NCBI GenBank assembly: GCA_964304625.1 | Contig: OZ199838.1 | Location: 6,448,001 to 6,512,000, forward strand | Direction: 5' to 3' | Source: Kudoa neothunni | Taxonomy: Eukaryota > Cnidaria | DNA length: 64,000 bases | Part shown: piece by piece, positions 10,884-23,300 of the stretch | How the letters are laid out: the number at the start of each line of letters is the position of its first letter | How positions within the stretch are numbered: position 1 is the stretch's first letter | The notes under the pieces: model-generated | The model's database searches: none | Told to the model about the DNA's origin: nothing | What the model saw: the letters and a program-made list of their open reading frames with translations, nothing else | Made by a program: the position numbers and the translations under genes

Positions 10884-12033
10884 TTCATTATTTTTAATTA
10901 AACTATATGGCAAGTGAGAATAAGATTTTATTAATATCAGGGTTACGTTATTTAAAATGTTTATACTTTAAATTAAAGTCAATTTGCACTCAAAAATTCT
11001 ACAAATTAAAATTATGCATTCGAGATTGGGTCACATATTTAGTTTCCTCAAAGAATTTTTAAATTTATAATTAAACAACAAAACTACAAAATCCAAAATT
11101 TCGCGCAAGCTCAACTATTCACATCTGTTATTTTTCCCCAAAACATTATCGTATCTTGTACCTTTACAAATTATGATTTAGTCATAACTTTACCTGACGA
11201 AGAATCTAATTATTGCCCAAAAAATAAAAGAAAAGAATAAAAATTCAAAACATTTAATTTATAATCAGTTTTATTTGTTATTCACATTTGTTTCTTGTTA
11301 AAATAGGCGGGTTTTTTAATGTTATTTTAATAAAAATATTTTCGCCAGTTAAAAATAAATCCATTTTAAATCTCTTTTTGGAGAAGGGGTGCGGAATTAT
11401 CCTCATAAATGGTTGGGGACCGGAAACTAATATGAATCGGGGGGGAGCGCCTTTATTTGGAGATAATTTAGTAACCACCTTAGAATACAACGTATAATAC
11501 TCTGGGCTTTATTTTGATTACGCCAGCACTTCCCAATTCAAAATCGGATCTGTATCCTTAATGTATGACGAAATGAATTTCACGCTTAATTATGAAGTCA
11601 TGGGGACCAATCAAGAATAATGTTGAAAAAGAAAAACCTAAAATTAATAAAAGAAGATTTATTTTTATAACGAAAATTTTATTTTCCATAATGTTTAGAT
11701 TTTAACAATAAATACGCTAAACTTATTTTTATTGGATTTTTGTATTATTTTTTAATTTTAACTCAGTTTCAGCATAAATTATTGGGGGGAGATTTTTGAA
11801 GGATATATTTATTCAAAATTTATTCATATGTATCAGAGTGATGTTATTCCTACGATTTCGGCGTAAATCTCTTTAAATTCAAAAGTAAGTTTAGTATTTT
11901 AAAACTTTTTTGACTAATTAATAGAATTATCGTTATTAGCCTATGTGTTAGGGGGACAATGTGACAAATAAACTAAAGCTAAGTTATTTATTGAACGTAA
12001 CCTCGAGGAAAAACGTCAGGTTAATTTGGAAAA
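10884..12033. other. intergenic, nothing recognised
   Basis: AT-rich, with no supported gene. Overlapping open frames on both strands at 11278-11497 look like chance. Confidence 0.4.
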
Positions 12034-12046
12034 TTTCTCATTTACC

Positions 12047-12546
12047 TTTTTTTTATTTATAAGGTAAAACTTCTGGAGAAACTTGTTAGATTGTGAAGTG
12101 GGGGCTGGTTAGACGTTCTCCATTTACACTTTAGTCACCACAGCGTCATATTAAGGCGACTTACGTTTTTACGGTAATGTGGGATTTTAACCCATTAAAC
12201 ATCCTAGTTTCGGAACAACCACCACCCAAGCATACCCCAGACTGACCCAGAATTAGTCTAGGAAAGTCATCTGAATGAGGGCAGCGGCTTTACGGAAACC
12301 CCCTACTGGGTTTTATTTCATTCATGTAGTACCCTGGTGTGTATGAGCGCTCGAGTTCTACCCTTCCACCAAGCTCCTCTCCATGCTGCCAGCAAGACAA
12401 TGGTAAGTCATAGATCCTTGCGACTATTACAGCCTCCCTACTCAATTTCAGATTTGGAGTACTGAAGCGCCCGATCTAAGCCTCGAAATCACGACTTCAC
12501 GGTATGCGAGCCACACCTAACACCACTATGCCATATTGTTCAGGCA
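12047..12546 (-). mobile_element. tRNA-derived SINE, copy 2, intact (500 bp)
   Basis: Full-length copy in reverse orientation. Read on the minus strand it begins TGCCTGAACAATATGGCATA, has A-box (GGCATAGTGG) and B-box-like (ATTTCGAGGC) segments, a body shared with 2373-2720, and an A-rich 3' tail at about 12047-12062. A 13-bp target-site duplication flanks it: TTTCTCATTTACC at 12034-12046 and TTTCTCATTCACC at 12547-12559, one mismatch. That fits LINE-driven retroposition. No partner LINE is present in the window. Confidence 0.9.
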
Positions 12547-12559
12547 TTTCTCATTCACC

Positions 12560-14380
12560 GAGCCTTGGTCGATTCTCGCACTTCCAATTAGTAAGCTTCG
12601 GAATACCGCGAGTTGATAAATAACACCCTCATTATTGCTAAGAGTTATAATAGAATTAATGAATTTCTAATTTACATATATATTTTATTTTGTAAGGGTT
12701 AGGGTTTGTTAAAGAGTTTCTTTTTGACCTAACTCAAGGATCTTTAAACAACGGCCCGCCGTAGTTTCTATTAACAAAATATAATATTATTTTAAAAGAT
12801 TATTTTAGTATTTATCGGTACAAATTTTTTCAAAACTGGCGTATTACATAAATAATTTAAATTTATTTCCAGTAATAATAAAATTTAGTATTAGCCATAA
12901 ACTACGAACAATCCGCATTCTCGTAATTTGTAAGACAATACTATTTTTTAAGTGATAAATACATCACATTACTTTACTAGTTCCTTTTATAATAATTTTA
13001 ATTTTGTCTTAATAATTATAAAATTGTAACTATAAAAGTCAATTAATCATCATATCGCTACATACGTAATACGTTTTGTAATAAAGTTCGTTGTCACTTG
13101 TGTTCAGATAGTTGAATCAATTTCTATACCGTTTACATTTTGAAACATCAGAGAAAAAATGTTAAATGGCTTAAAAAAGTCAATGTTGAACGCAGAAATT
13201 TTAATGAAAAACGGGACTTAGATTATTTTTATATTTAATTAGACAACAAAGAAATATGTCTTATATACAACAATGACATCAGTGTTATTTAAATCCGATG
13301 ACTGTAAATACTAAGAACGAAAAATTTGTCTGAGTATTTAGAATGCTCAGAAATAATACGCAAGGAGAAATATAAAAAGCTTTAAGAAAATTTTTTGTCT
13401 AGACAATTAATCTTTCCAAAATTTTACCTGGAAATGAAGCAATGACGAGGGTCATTTCTAATGTGGCCACCATATCAAAAGGTTTAGAGATCGCTGTTTT
13501 AAATTAATAATGATTCCTTGAAGTACTAAGCAACTACTCGATGACGAATGGCGCGATATCAACACAAGACTGTTGCGATTTTAGCGCATTTCCAACTCTC
13601 AAAAAGTTCTTTTAACTTTACTACGATTACTTATCCGAAAAAGGTATGAACATTAAATGAGAGGAGTTTGAGATTTGGGTAAATTCGATGGTTCCAGGAA
13701 AATAGTGCCGCATGATTTTTTATCGTCAAAGTGTTATAATAATAAATTTTTGGTAATTCTTATTATAAAATTATCTTAAAAAATTTTTTAGCTACAAATT
13801 TTAACGCATTATATACAAATACATTTATATAAGTAAATGAGTTGTTATTCTTCTTAACAACTAAAATATTTCAATAAGGATGTAGCTTAAATATCGTATG
13901 ATCTAATAATATTTTTTATTTTCTAGATATCAATAAAAATCACTCCTTTCCTATCTTTGTAATTACTATTCGACTACAAACATTCTTATAAAATAGAAAT
14001 ACAGTTGAAGTTTTGATGGAGGGATCAAAAAACAAACTCTTTTAAAGTTCCAATCTCATGCGAAATGTATATCAAACGATCAAACTAATTCCACCTTTTT
14101 ATAAAAGATCAATATTAATTCAATTCTATTTTGGGATCTACTTCTAGTGCGTAAATATAAAATCACTGTTTATAACAAAATTGTTTAGACTTTAATAAAT
14201 AAAATATATCTCATCAATTGTGGCTAGCATCTATATACTCGATAAGCTTAAAAAGTCGCCGAAAACACAATCAAAATGCTTCGTCAGCTCTCAACTGACA
14301 GGTGCCGATCTGAAAACGCACACTAGAGAGCAGTGCGCAAGCAGATCGTGTATAACATACATTTGGTAGAAATCTGCACA
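12560..14380. other. intergenic, nothing firmly recognised
   Basis: Low-complexity AT-rich DNA upstream of the phosphomannomutase gene. Segments around 13400-13740 have short open stretches on the plus strand that may be transposon debris, but no motif could be named. The promoter of the next gene presumably lies just before 14381. Confidence 0.4.
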
Positions 14381-17300
14381 ATGAATGGAGTAGAAAATCG
14401 CTCTTTATGTTTGTTTGATTTAGACGGAACCTTAACCAGCAGTCGCCAAGTTGAGTTTTTATTAAAGATTATATTTTAATCTAAATATTTAAAGAAAATG
14501 GATGATGAAATGAAACAATTTTTACGACAGTTAAAGGGGAAATGTGATGTTGCTATAGTTAGCGGAAGCGATTATATCAAAATAAAGGAACAAATAAATG
14601 ACAACGATTGTAACTATTTACGAAAATTGGCCTAGATGTGTTTCACTCATCCCATTTAGTAATGTCTCAATTGGATTATGTGTTTAGTGAGAATGGGTTA
14701 GTTGCTATGAAATCAGCTGAAATAATTGGTAAACAGGTATTTTTAGTTGTGAATGTTGGTAGGATTTAAAAATTCACCAATACTTTAGAGTATTTCAAAA
14801 CACTTAGGTGATGATACGTTAAAAAAAGTGATTAACTTTTGTTTGAAATATATTGCTGAGGTGGATATTCCAATTAAAAGGTTTATTTGTCTCTGCGTTC
14901 GGGTGGTTGAGTTAAATATTGATAACAGGGGGAATTTTATTGAATATCGAAACGGAATGTTGAATGTTTCTCCTATCGGTAGAAATTGTTCCCAAGATGA
15001 AAGGCTGGCTTTTTTCGAATACGATAAAGTAGTTAATTTGGTCGTCAATAATAGAAAATTTATTTTCACTTTGTTAGACACATCGTATTAGAGAAAAATT
15101 TGTGAATGCGTTGAAAAAGGAATTCAACGATGTCGATATCACTTTTAGTATAGGTGGACAAATTAGTATCGATATTTTCCCGAATGGTTGGGACAAAACC
15201 TTCTGTCTGAAATATATGCAAGGAAGAGAAATACATTTCTTTGGCGATCGTGTTGAAAAGGTATTTTTCTGGTATTTATTAATTCAAAAAATTAAAGTTG
15301 TATCAGTTTTGAGTCAAATTCGATGTGCTCCAATTCTATCGTTTTGAATTTGATACATAATCAAATGCATAAGATTAATAAGAAAAATAAATATATTTAA
15401 TATCTATGTGTTAAATATTTGAACAATATTTTTTAAGTTTAACCCTATAACGACGTGAAAAAACCTTAGCGTTTACGTCTAGCTTGACTATATAATATTT
15501 CATTTAACTTCAAGTTTTTCCAATAAACTTATTAAGAAATTAATATAAAACGATATGCAAATTTAAAAAAAATCGTATGAATAGGTTCGTCGAAAAAATA
15601 AGAAATACTGGCGCAATTAATCTCATTACAATCTTCTCGGATAATTTCGCGAATTATTCGCATGTTTTCATAAACGTGACCCTTAAGTGAAATGTGTATT
15701 GTTGACTAAGATAAATACAGAAATTAATAGAATGTTAAATAATAAATTATTTCCAAGAATGAACAACGTTGTTTGATGCATGTTCCTTGAGACAGCCATC
15801 GATTGTTATCTTTCTCAATATAAGATTATTTTCTTGTCATTTTTTACGAGGACATAATTGACATCTAGATTCTGATTTTGAGTTTCTATGAACATAATGA
15901 GTATTGTGAATTTTTATGAGTTCTTTTGGCGATTTTTTAACTTTAGTATTTCTACTGAACAGTGGTTTATACAAAAATTCGGCCGGTCCTTTTTAAAAAA
16001 TTCTTTTTTTTTGGTTTTTTATTGAAAAATATTTTCAGAAATTGAGAAGGCGTTTATTTTTGGAGTTTCAATCATTATAAAATATGTTGACTTTCCATCT
16101 TCGTTAGAACCTAGGGACTGACACTGAGGGTATCATATTTTCAAAAGAATAAACCCAACCTTTAATGCTATTATAATTCTTCATATTGTCGGATTTTTGT
16201 CAATTTTTTAACGTTGTATATTGTTATTACTTGTTTTTGTCGTAAGTAAATGAACCGTATTTGCTTTATTGGAAACGCATGATATTATCATATTTTCCCC
16301 ATGAAAGAGAAATATGGTAATATTGTACAAAGTCATGTTCCTTTACGAAAATAAAAGGGAGGCCGATCTATTTCATTGTTTCTTATCTTAACAAGATATG
16401 TGGGGCGTCTTTGCAACAACTTTGATGCCAATGATAGTGACGAAAAAAATTATCGGCAACAATGTTCCTCTCAGAATTGTACAGTAGGGTTGGGAGTGAA
16501 AGAACAATTCTTTCAGCAACTTCAACACTTCTTATAATCTTTTTCGCTATTTTTTCCAAGCTAAGGAGAAATATTGATAACGTATTTCTCAATGGGATAA
16601 ACCACGAGAAAAAATTACAGTCCATATTTCGTTGGTGTTTAGGCATATATTGTCTAAAGGAACAAGTTGTTCGTCAATTGTGACGCCTTGATCAGGTGAA
16701 AAATACTTGGGTAATTTATTCATTCGCGTAGTTCAAACATTATGGATATCAGCGAATTTATCCACACTCTTTTGCATTCTAGTGTCTTTATTGTAAAAGT
16801 GTAACGTCGTTGATATTTGTGAAAAACGAATTCACAAAAAAAGCTAACAGTATATTTTCTTCCCTTCGGTTAAGCTAAAAAGTTCCCTCGAGGGTTCAAC
16901 CCTCTCCTGGTGAATTCTTATCGAGATAAAAATTCTTAAATACCCTTTAAATTCTATATCATCAACTTCTTTCTATGAATCCTTAAAATAATCATGTCGG
17001 AATATTTTGGTGTTTTTAATAATCTATTCATAAATATCTCTATTAAAACACCAAAAACAACCTAAAGCTTCTTATACTTATATGCGTCGAATTCAGTAAA
17101 CTTTGGATCCTGGAGTATAACTCATTATTATTTATGATGTTTTTGAAAATGATGGGTTATTTAGGCCCCAAACCATCTCACTTTTCCCTCCATTGGGGTC
17201 TTCGTGATATTCGATTTCACAGCATTCATCAGATGATTCTAGACATCCTAATATATGGTCTTCATCTGCACGACCATATGATTGCATCTCTTCAATAATT

Positions 17301-20300
17301 TCTGGGGTCATTTCTCATTTTTATTTATTATAAAAACAGAACTACGTGCATATCACAATATTATCTAATAGTTATATTTTATATTTTTACGAGTTAAAAT
17401 ATAAAATAATGTTTAGTATTTGTTGTTATAATTTAATAAACTAATATTTTAAAATTTAAATGCTACCATTACCATAGAATTTCGTTTCGTTAGTTAACCT
17501 GGGTGAAAAGATTTTTTTTTATGTTTTGGATAACTTTGTGATAGAATTTAAAGTAAAAACATTCTCTATTAAACCAATTTAGATCATTTTGATTTAAAAG
17601 CAAGAGGAATCACACCTCACGTCCATAACCAAGACATACGGTGCAATAGTAATGTCTTCGAAATTCGATTATTTGGGATTAATGTGTGATATCGTTGACA
17701 TTTTCCTCTATATATTTTCGTCAGAATATAATATAATTGTACCCATCGGTTTTCAATAATATTTGAAATAAATTTATTAAAAAATCTAACGTGAAATAAA
17801 CCGCAATATCGTTAAAGGTAATTTTCCTCCCTAAACTTGCTACAACATATGTAACATATAAAGTTATGATAATAGCTGAAACTCCGAATCGCTATATGAA
17901 AATTGTAAGAAGTCATAGTCAGGTTAAAATCGACTTAGGATGTAATACACTAGGTAACCGATAGTACGTAATCCCCTCGGGAGTATCCAAAAAGGTGCGT
18001 ATTAAACATTGCAACCAGGGCGTCCAATGAGACTATCGGAAAAAACCAAGAGTCACAAAGAAAACACAATGATATTATTAAAATAAAATAAAAACTTTTT
18101 AAACATGGTTTCTAATTATCGCCGTCAATTGAATCATCTTTGTCATCTTCGTAACCCTCAGTTAAGAAATTTGATCTATTTTTCAAGCGCTCAAGGTATC
18201 GTTGGCTCGCAACACCGCTGCTCATATCATGTATTAGTTTATTTGTTGGATGCGACGTCAAACACGTATTACTATTTCTTCTGATCAACCGCTTTGCGAG
18301 AAGTTTACATTTTACAGTTTCAGCCTTTAATAAGTTGATTTATTCAGTTTTTACTGTGTTTATTAATGAGAAAATTCGTTCAACATTTGCAGTAATTGGA
18401 ATTTCTGTCCCTAGCATCTAGATTAGGCCAATCCTTAAAATCTACTTTTAAAAAATCTTGATTGAAAAACATATTGTCTCACGCTCTTTTTTGAGTTCCG
18501 TTTGAATTTTCACATATACTTTAAGAAATATGCGTCAATAACTTCATAATATGTTATTAAAAAACTAGAAAATTTTAAGACAGCGTTGAAATAACCAAAC
18601 ACAATCACAGAATACAATAATTGATTAAATAACAATTATCCAAGGGTCAGAAAATAGCCCGTTGCCGACGATCGTGATATCCTTTTAAAACTTATTATTT
18701 TGTACACTGATCTCAAAGAATTCAATAATCTACAAGTTTTATAAATAAACGAAAAAACCCCAAGAATCTAAGGTTAATAGAAAAACCTCAACGTTTGGAC
18801 GCCTTGGTTGCAACTGATAGTACGTATTTAAAATGCTTGCGCAGTTGTTTTTTTGTTTTGTCTATTTTTAGAATGAATATAGGGTTTCTCAATTAAACTC
18901 GGTGCGCTTGCGATTGAACGTAGCACATTTTTGGACCTGACCAAAATTCATACTTAAACGTTAAATTCCTTTTCAAACTACTATAATATTAATTTACAAC
19001 AAAGAATAGTTATAAAATATGTGCATATTTTTGATTTATCATAATATCTTATGCTGTTTTCGAGCTTTATCGCCATTTTATCAAGCAGTTGTGTCGATTT
19101 AGCGAGCAATATCGTCAGTGTATTAAGAATTAATATCACCTTGTCAAGCTTTAACGACGCTGTTAAATTATATTATTAAATTAACCATATATAAGTAGGT
19201 TTTGTTCTATATTCATGCAAAAAATATAAAAAAATAAATAATTACAAATATAACAATAATTATTTTATATTTTTTTATTCCATAATTATTTCTCTGTTGA
19301 AGCAGAGAGAGCTATAGCAGAGCATTTTTCGAAAATACCCCTTGCAATCCTCTGGTGTAACTGAATTGAATCCGTCGTTAATAAGGTTCAACGAGCCCCT
19401 CTCATTCCTTGCCTGACCTCGTATGACGAAATTTTCCCACTTGCTAAAGGAGTTTCCGATCGGGTTGAGGAATGGGGAGTATGGGGGTTGGTAGAGTACG
19501 TTTAGCCCCATCGACTGGATGTAGTCTTTCACACCGTGATAATGGTGTATTCGCGCATTATCTAAAATGAATCAAGGATTTTCAATTTGCATAGAACTGC
19601 ATGCTAATGTGAGTTCATGGGGATAATTCTTGAAATCTTCTCCATTAACTGGTCGGTTATTTATCTTATGGAAGACCATACCTTATTTGTTCATTGAGGC
19701 TATGACGGAGATGTTTCCACTCCTAACGCTGCCAACAGGAACATAAGCCGACGCTCCAATCCATGACCGGCTTAGCTTTGTCCTACTGGAAACACTAAAC
19801 CCTACCTCATCAATAAAAATGAAGTTTCTGTTCTCAGTTTCAAGGAGATTGGAATTAAAACTTTGTGCTTGCGCTAGATGCTGTTCCAATGTATTAGAAA
19901 AATTCCTTCTCTCAGGGATAAAAGTAACGGATTTAAATGAGTAATAAAACACGTTCAAACATCGATTAATAGTGCTGATACTTACTGAGATGCCACATTC
20001 ATCGATCAACTTAAGGCGAAGAGCTTTGAGTGTAATAGTAGCATCTTCATCCACTCAACCTTTGATTAATAACTTTTGATCCAAGTTTAATATCGTTGAA
20101 AAGCCCCCACCTCTTTTTACGGCTTGGTTTTGCCATGATTCACGTTTGCAGACACTATTGAGACCATTGTGATGCGAGGAATCCCAAAATGTTTGGAAAC
20201 GTACGTGTTTGTCTCACCAGTTTTTGAGAGGTTAATGAAATCCAATCCCATTTTGTCGGTTATAGTTTTTCTTTTTATCTTTGGTTATTGCGATACTTTA

Positions 20301-23300
20301 GAATTTTTACTGTTGTCTGATTAATATATATATATATATATATATGGATAATATTTAAATTCTTAAACTATTATAAATCTTACCGATCATATTTAATTCT
20401 TTAAGATATTAATTTGATTTCAATACTGTAATGAAGCTCAAGTATACAATCTCCGCGTGGCCACAGATGTGTACACGAAATGTTTACTCAAGTTTGACCT
20501 CAGTATTGTTCACACTGCTATAATATTTATATCTATTTATTTTAAATAACGAAGTTAGCTAATTAACTCATGATCAAATTTGGACTAAGTATATTATCAG
20601 ATAAAAATAATTTGTGCAAACAACAATCTAGTGGTTCGTTAGTGTGAATCTGTTTGAGGTGGAAGTTTAATTTAAAATTTAGAAAAATAGATAACAATAA
20701 AATTTCTTATTATTTTTACAAAAAGTAAACATAATAGGGGAAAAGTCTTGTGCGTATATGGTTAATTTAATAATATAATTTAACAGTGTCGTTAAAGCTT
20801 GATTAACTGACGTTATTGCTTCACAAATCGACATAATCGATTGCCAAATTGACAATAAAGCTCGAAAACCCCTATATGATGAGACTACTTTATACGACGG
20901 AAATATTTTACTTCAAAAATTATGTTTTACACCCACGAATTATTCTTTTTCGTCCAATTTTATTTTATAAATTGAATATTATCATCCATATAGCTCCTAG
21001 ATTTCAAAATAAATGTTGGTATTAAACAAAATTATTAACAAATTTCTGACCTTATTAAAACAATAAAAATAAAAACATCAAATTTAATATTTGTATAGGT
21101 CATATTCCAGAATAACTTCTATGCTTGACCTCAACCCTATCATAAACAAATGAGCTTGGTCGGTTTCCGCCACATGTGATTGATAGAATGAGAGAATTCT
21201 ATTTTTAATCCTATTTTCTGGGATAACAAGGAAACCCATTCAATTTTTTATATTCTTTTATGTTTTTGCTTCGCATTTATCACCGTATTTTGTTAAAGAC
21301 ATCCTTTGTTCCTATCTTTTATATTAATGTAAACCGGCTCATTTTATTCTTTATTGTCTCTAAGAATAAAATTTGGACAAGGATACGTATTGTGGACCCA
21401 TCATAGACTATAAATAAAAACTTTTCTGAGTAATAGAAACGAATTTAATCATAAAGTATAAGTTTACCATTGGGGCGTCGTTTAAAATAAAAGGAAAGGA
21501 GGATACCTGCCAACATGCACGCGCTTTGGGGTTATAATGTCGGAGGAACTTTGTGAACCAAAGTATCGAATAATCAAAACTCAAAGGAATTCTGAGATGC
21601 TTTTTTATCGGACTAACTTTTACATTAAATATCACTCGGGTAAGACTTCACAATTCTGGAGATGTCAAAACAGGAAGTGCCCTTGAAAATTTTCGACGTC
21701 ACCCTTGGATCAAATTGATATGCTTGAAATCGTTAAAGTGCATAATCATATTGTATCTGATAACGATATTTCAGAAATGTTTTTTTCGACCAATATTAAT
21801 AATTTATCGGAAGTTAGTTCGTATTCCACCCATAAAGTTTATTCTCTAGCAACAAGCAGTGTAAAATTGTGCGATCTACCATTCTTAAATAAAAATCACA
21901 TCTACAAAAATATTCGCAATGTGAGAAAAAGAAATTCTATTGTAGTCGATTCTACAAAAAATTTTCTGGAACTTCAAATCAAGACACTTCGTGGTCAAAA
22001 TTTTTGTCTGTTTGACTCAGGAGTGGAAACCCCAGACAGAATAATACTATTGACTACTGATGAGAATCTTGAACATTTAAAAAATTCAAGAGTGATGATT
22101 GCGGATGGTACTTTTAAGGCCTGCCCAAGAGAATTTCTTCAACTATATGTTATACATGGAAAAATATTTTCGAATGTTTATCCATTGGTATACATATTAT
22201 TGAAAACGAAGAAAGAGAGTGATTATTTGAAGGCAATAAACATTATTAAACCTAAGTTTGATAATAGCTTCCCAGATTACATAATTATTGATTTTGAGGT
22301 GGCTGCATATGCTGCTTTTAAAAAAGCAACAAAATCTAAGATATACTTTTTCCTATTTCGTTTTGGCCAGTGTATTTTCAGAAAAATTCAACATTTAGGC
22401 TTAGCTAATAATTATAATCAGAATAACGAATTTAAATTTTTAGTTAAATGCTTCACTTCTATAGCATTTGTTCCACCGAATATGCAGAAATGGAGTATCA
22501 GAAGGTTCTATGAAAATCATTAGAATTTACAAATATTAATCTTGTTCCATTTTTTAACTATTTTGAAAAAAATTTTCTAAAAGGAACCAAATATCCTATC
22601 CAGTGTTGTAACGCATACGAAAGAGTTTGAAGATACACCCTTAACTTCAAACAACGCAGAAACGTTTAACCATCATTTTCGTGATAAATTTGATCAATGT
22701 CATCTAGGTCTTTCAAAATTTAAAAAAAAAATTAAAGATTAATCAAAGTAACGTTGAGAATGACATCGAATGCCACATGCTTAATGTAACGTGCTTAATG
22801 TAACGTGCATTACCGATACTGCGTATAACGTAGAGGCGAAAATTAGGCTATCTTAAAGAAATTTGCAATAATTATCATGCATATTATAATATGACATCCG
22901 TTCAACTTATAGCCAAAATATATGCTTGGAAATTAACTGATTAGCTTATGTATAGTTAATCTATTATCGTTCCGAATATTGTGTATTATTTACGCACGCG
23001 CAGTCGAGGTCAACCAGTTTTCTTTGTGATTCCTACAAGGATTCAACTATTAAAATTTTAATTTTACCCTCGTTTCCAATAAACAAAAATAAAATCTACT
23101 CGGTTTGGCTCCAAAAAGTGTGTATTACCTGTTAGTCACGTAATATAAGAGATGGGTAATTTCCTAATTTAATTCAAGAATATTCTAACAGATTTCCTGT
23201 TTTACAATAATAAAAGTATTATAAAACGTATCACCTAATATAAACATTGAATACGTCCTATTGATGAATGTGAGTATCATCGGTTACCTACTGTACTTTT

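Larger units (their letters stand above)
19052..20872 (-). mobile_element. Tc1/mariner (DD34E, IS630-like) transposon with ~150-bp inverted repeats
   Basis: Long imperfect terminal inverted repeats at about 19052-19205 and 20755-20872. Both contain GTTTTCGAGCTTTAT near the outer end and a TTAAATTATATTATTAAATTAACCATATA-like inner block (read from outside inwards). TA flanks both ends (19050-19051 and 20873-20874). It encloses a degraded DD34E transposase on the minus strand. The outermost bases of the two ends differ, so the boundaries may be off by a few bases. Confidence 0.78.

Noticed and set aside
11278-11497. Overlapping open frames on both strands (about 70 codons each).
   Set aside because: Opposite-strand frames over the same AT-rich bases with no family motif or splice context; likely chance.
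15261-15320. Early stop for phosphomannomutase shortly after 15260 (truncated enzyme).
   Set aside because: It would lose the conserved GGND segment; a perfectly matching last exon in the right phase is present at 24190-24294.
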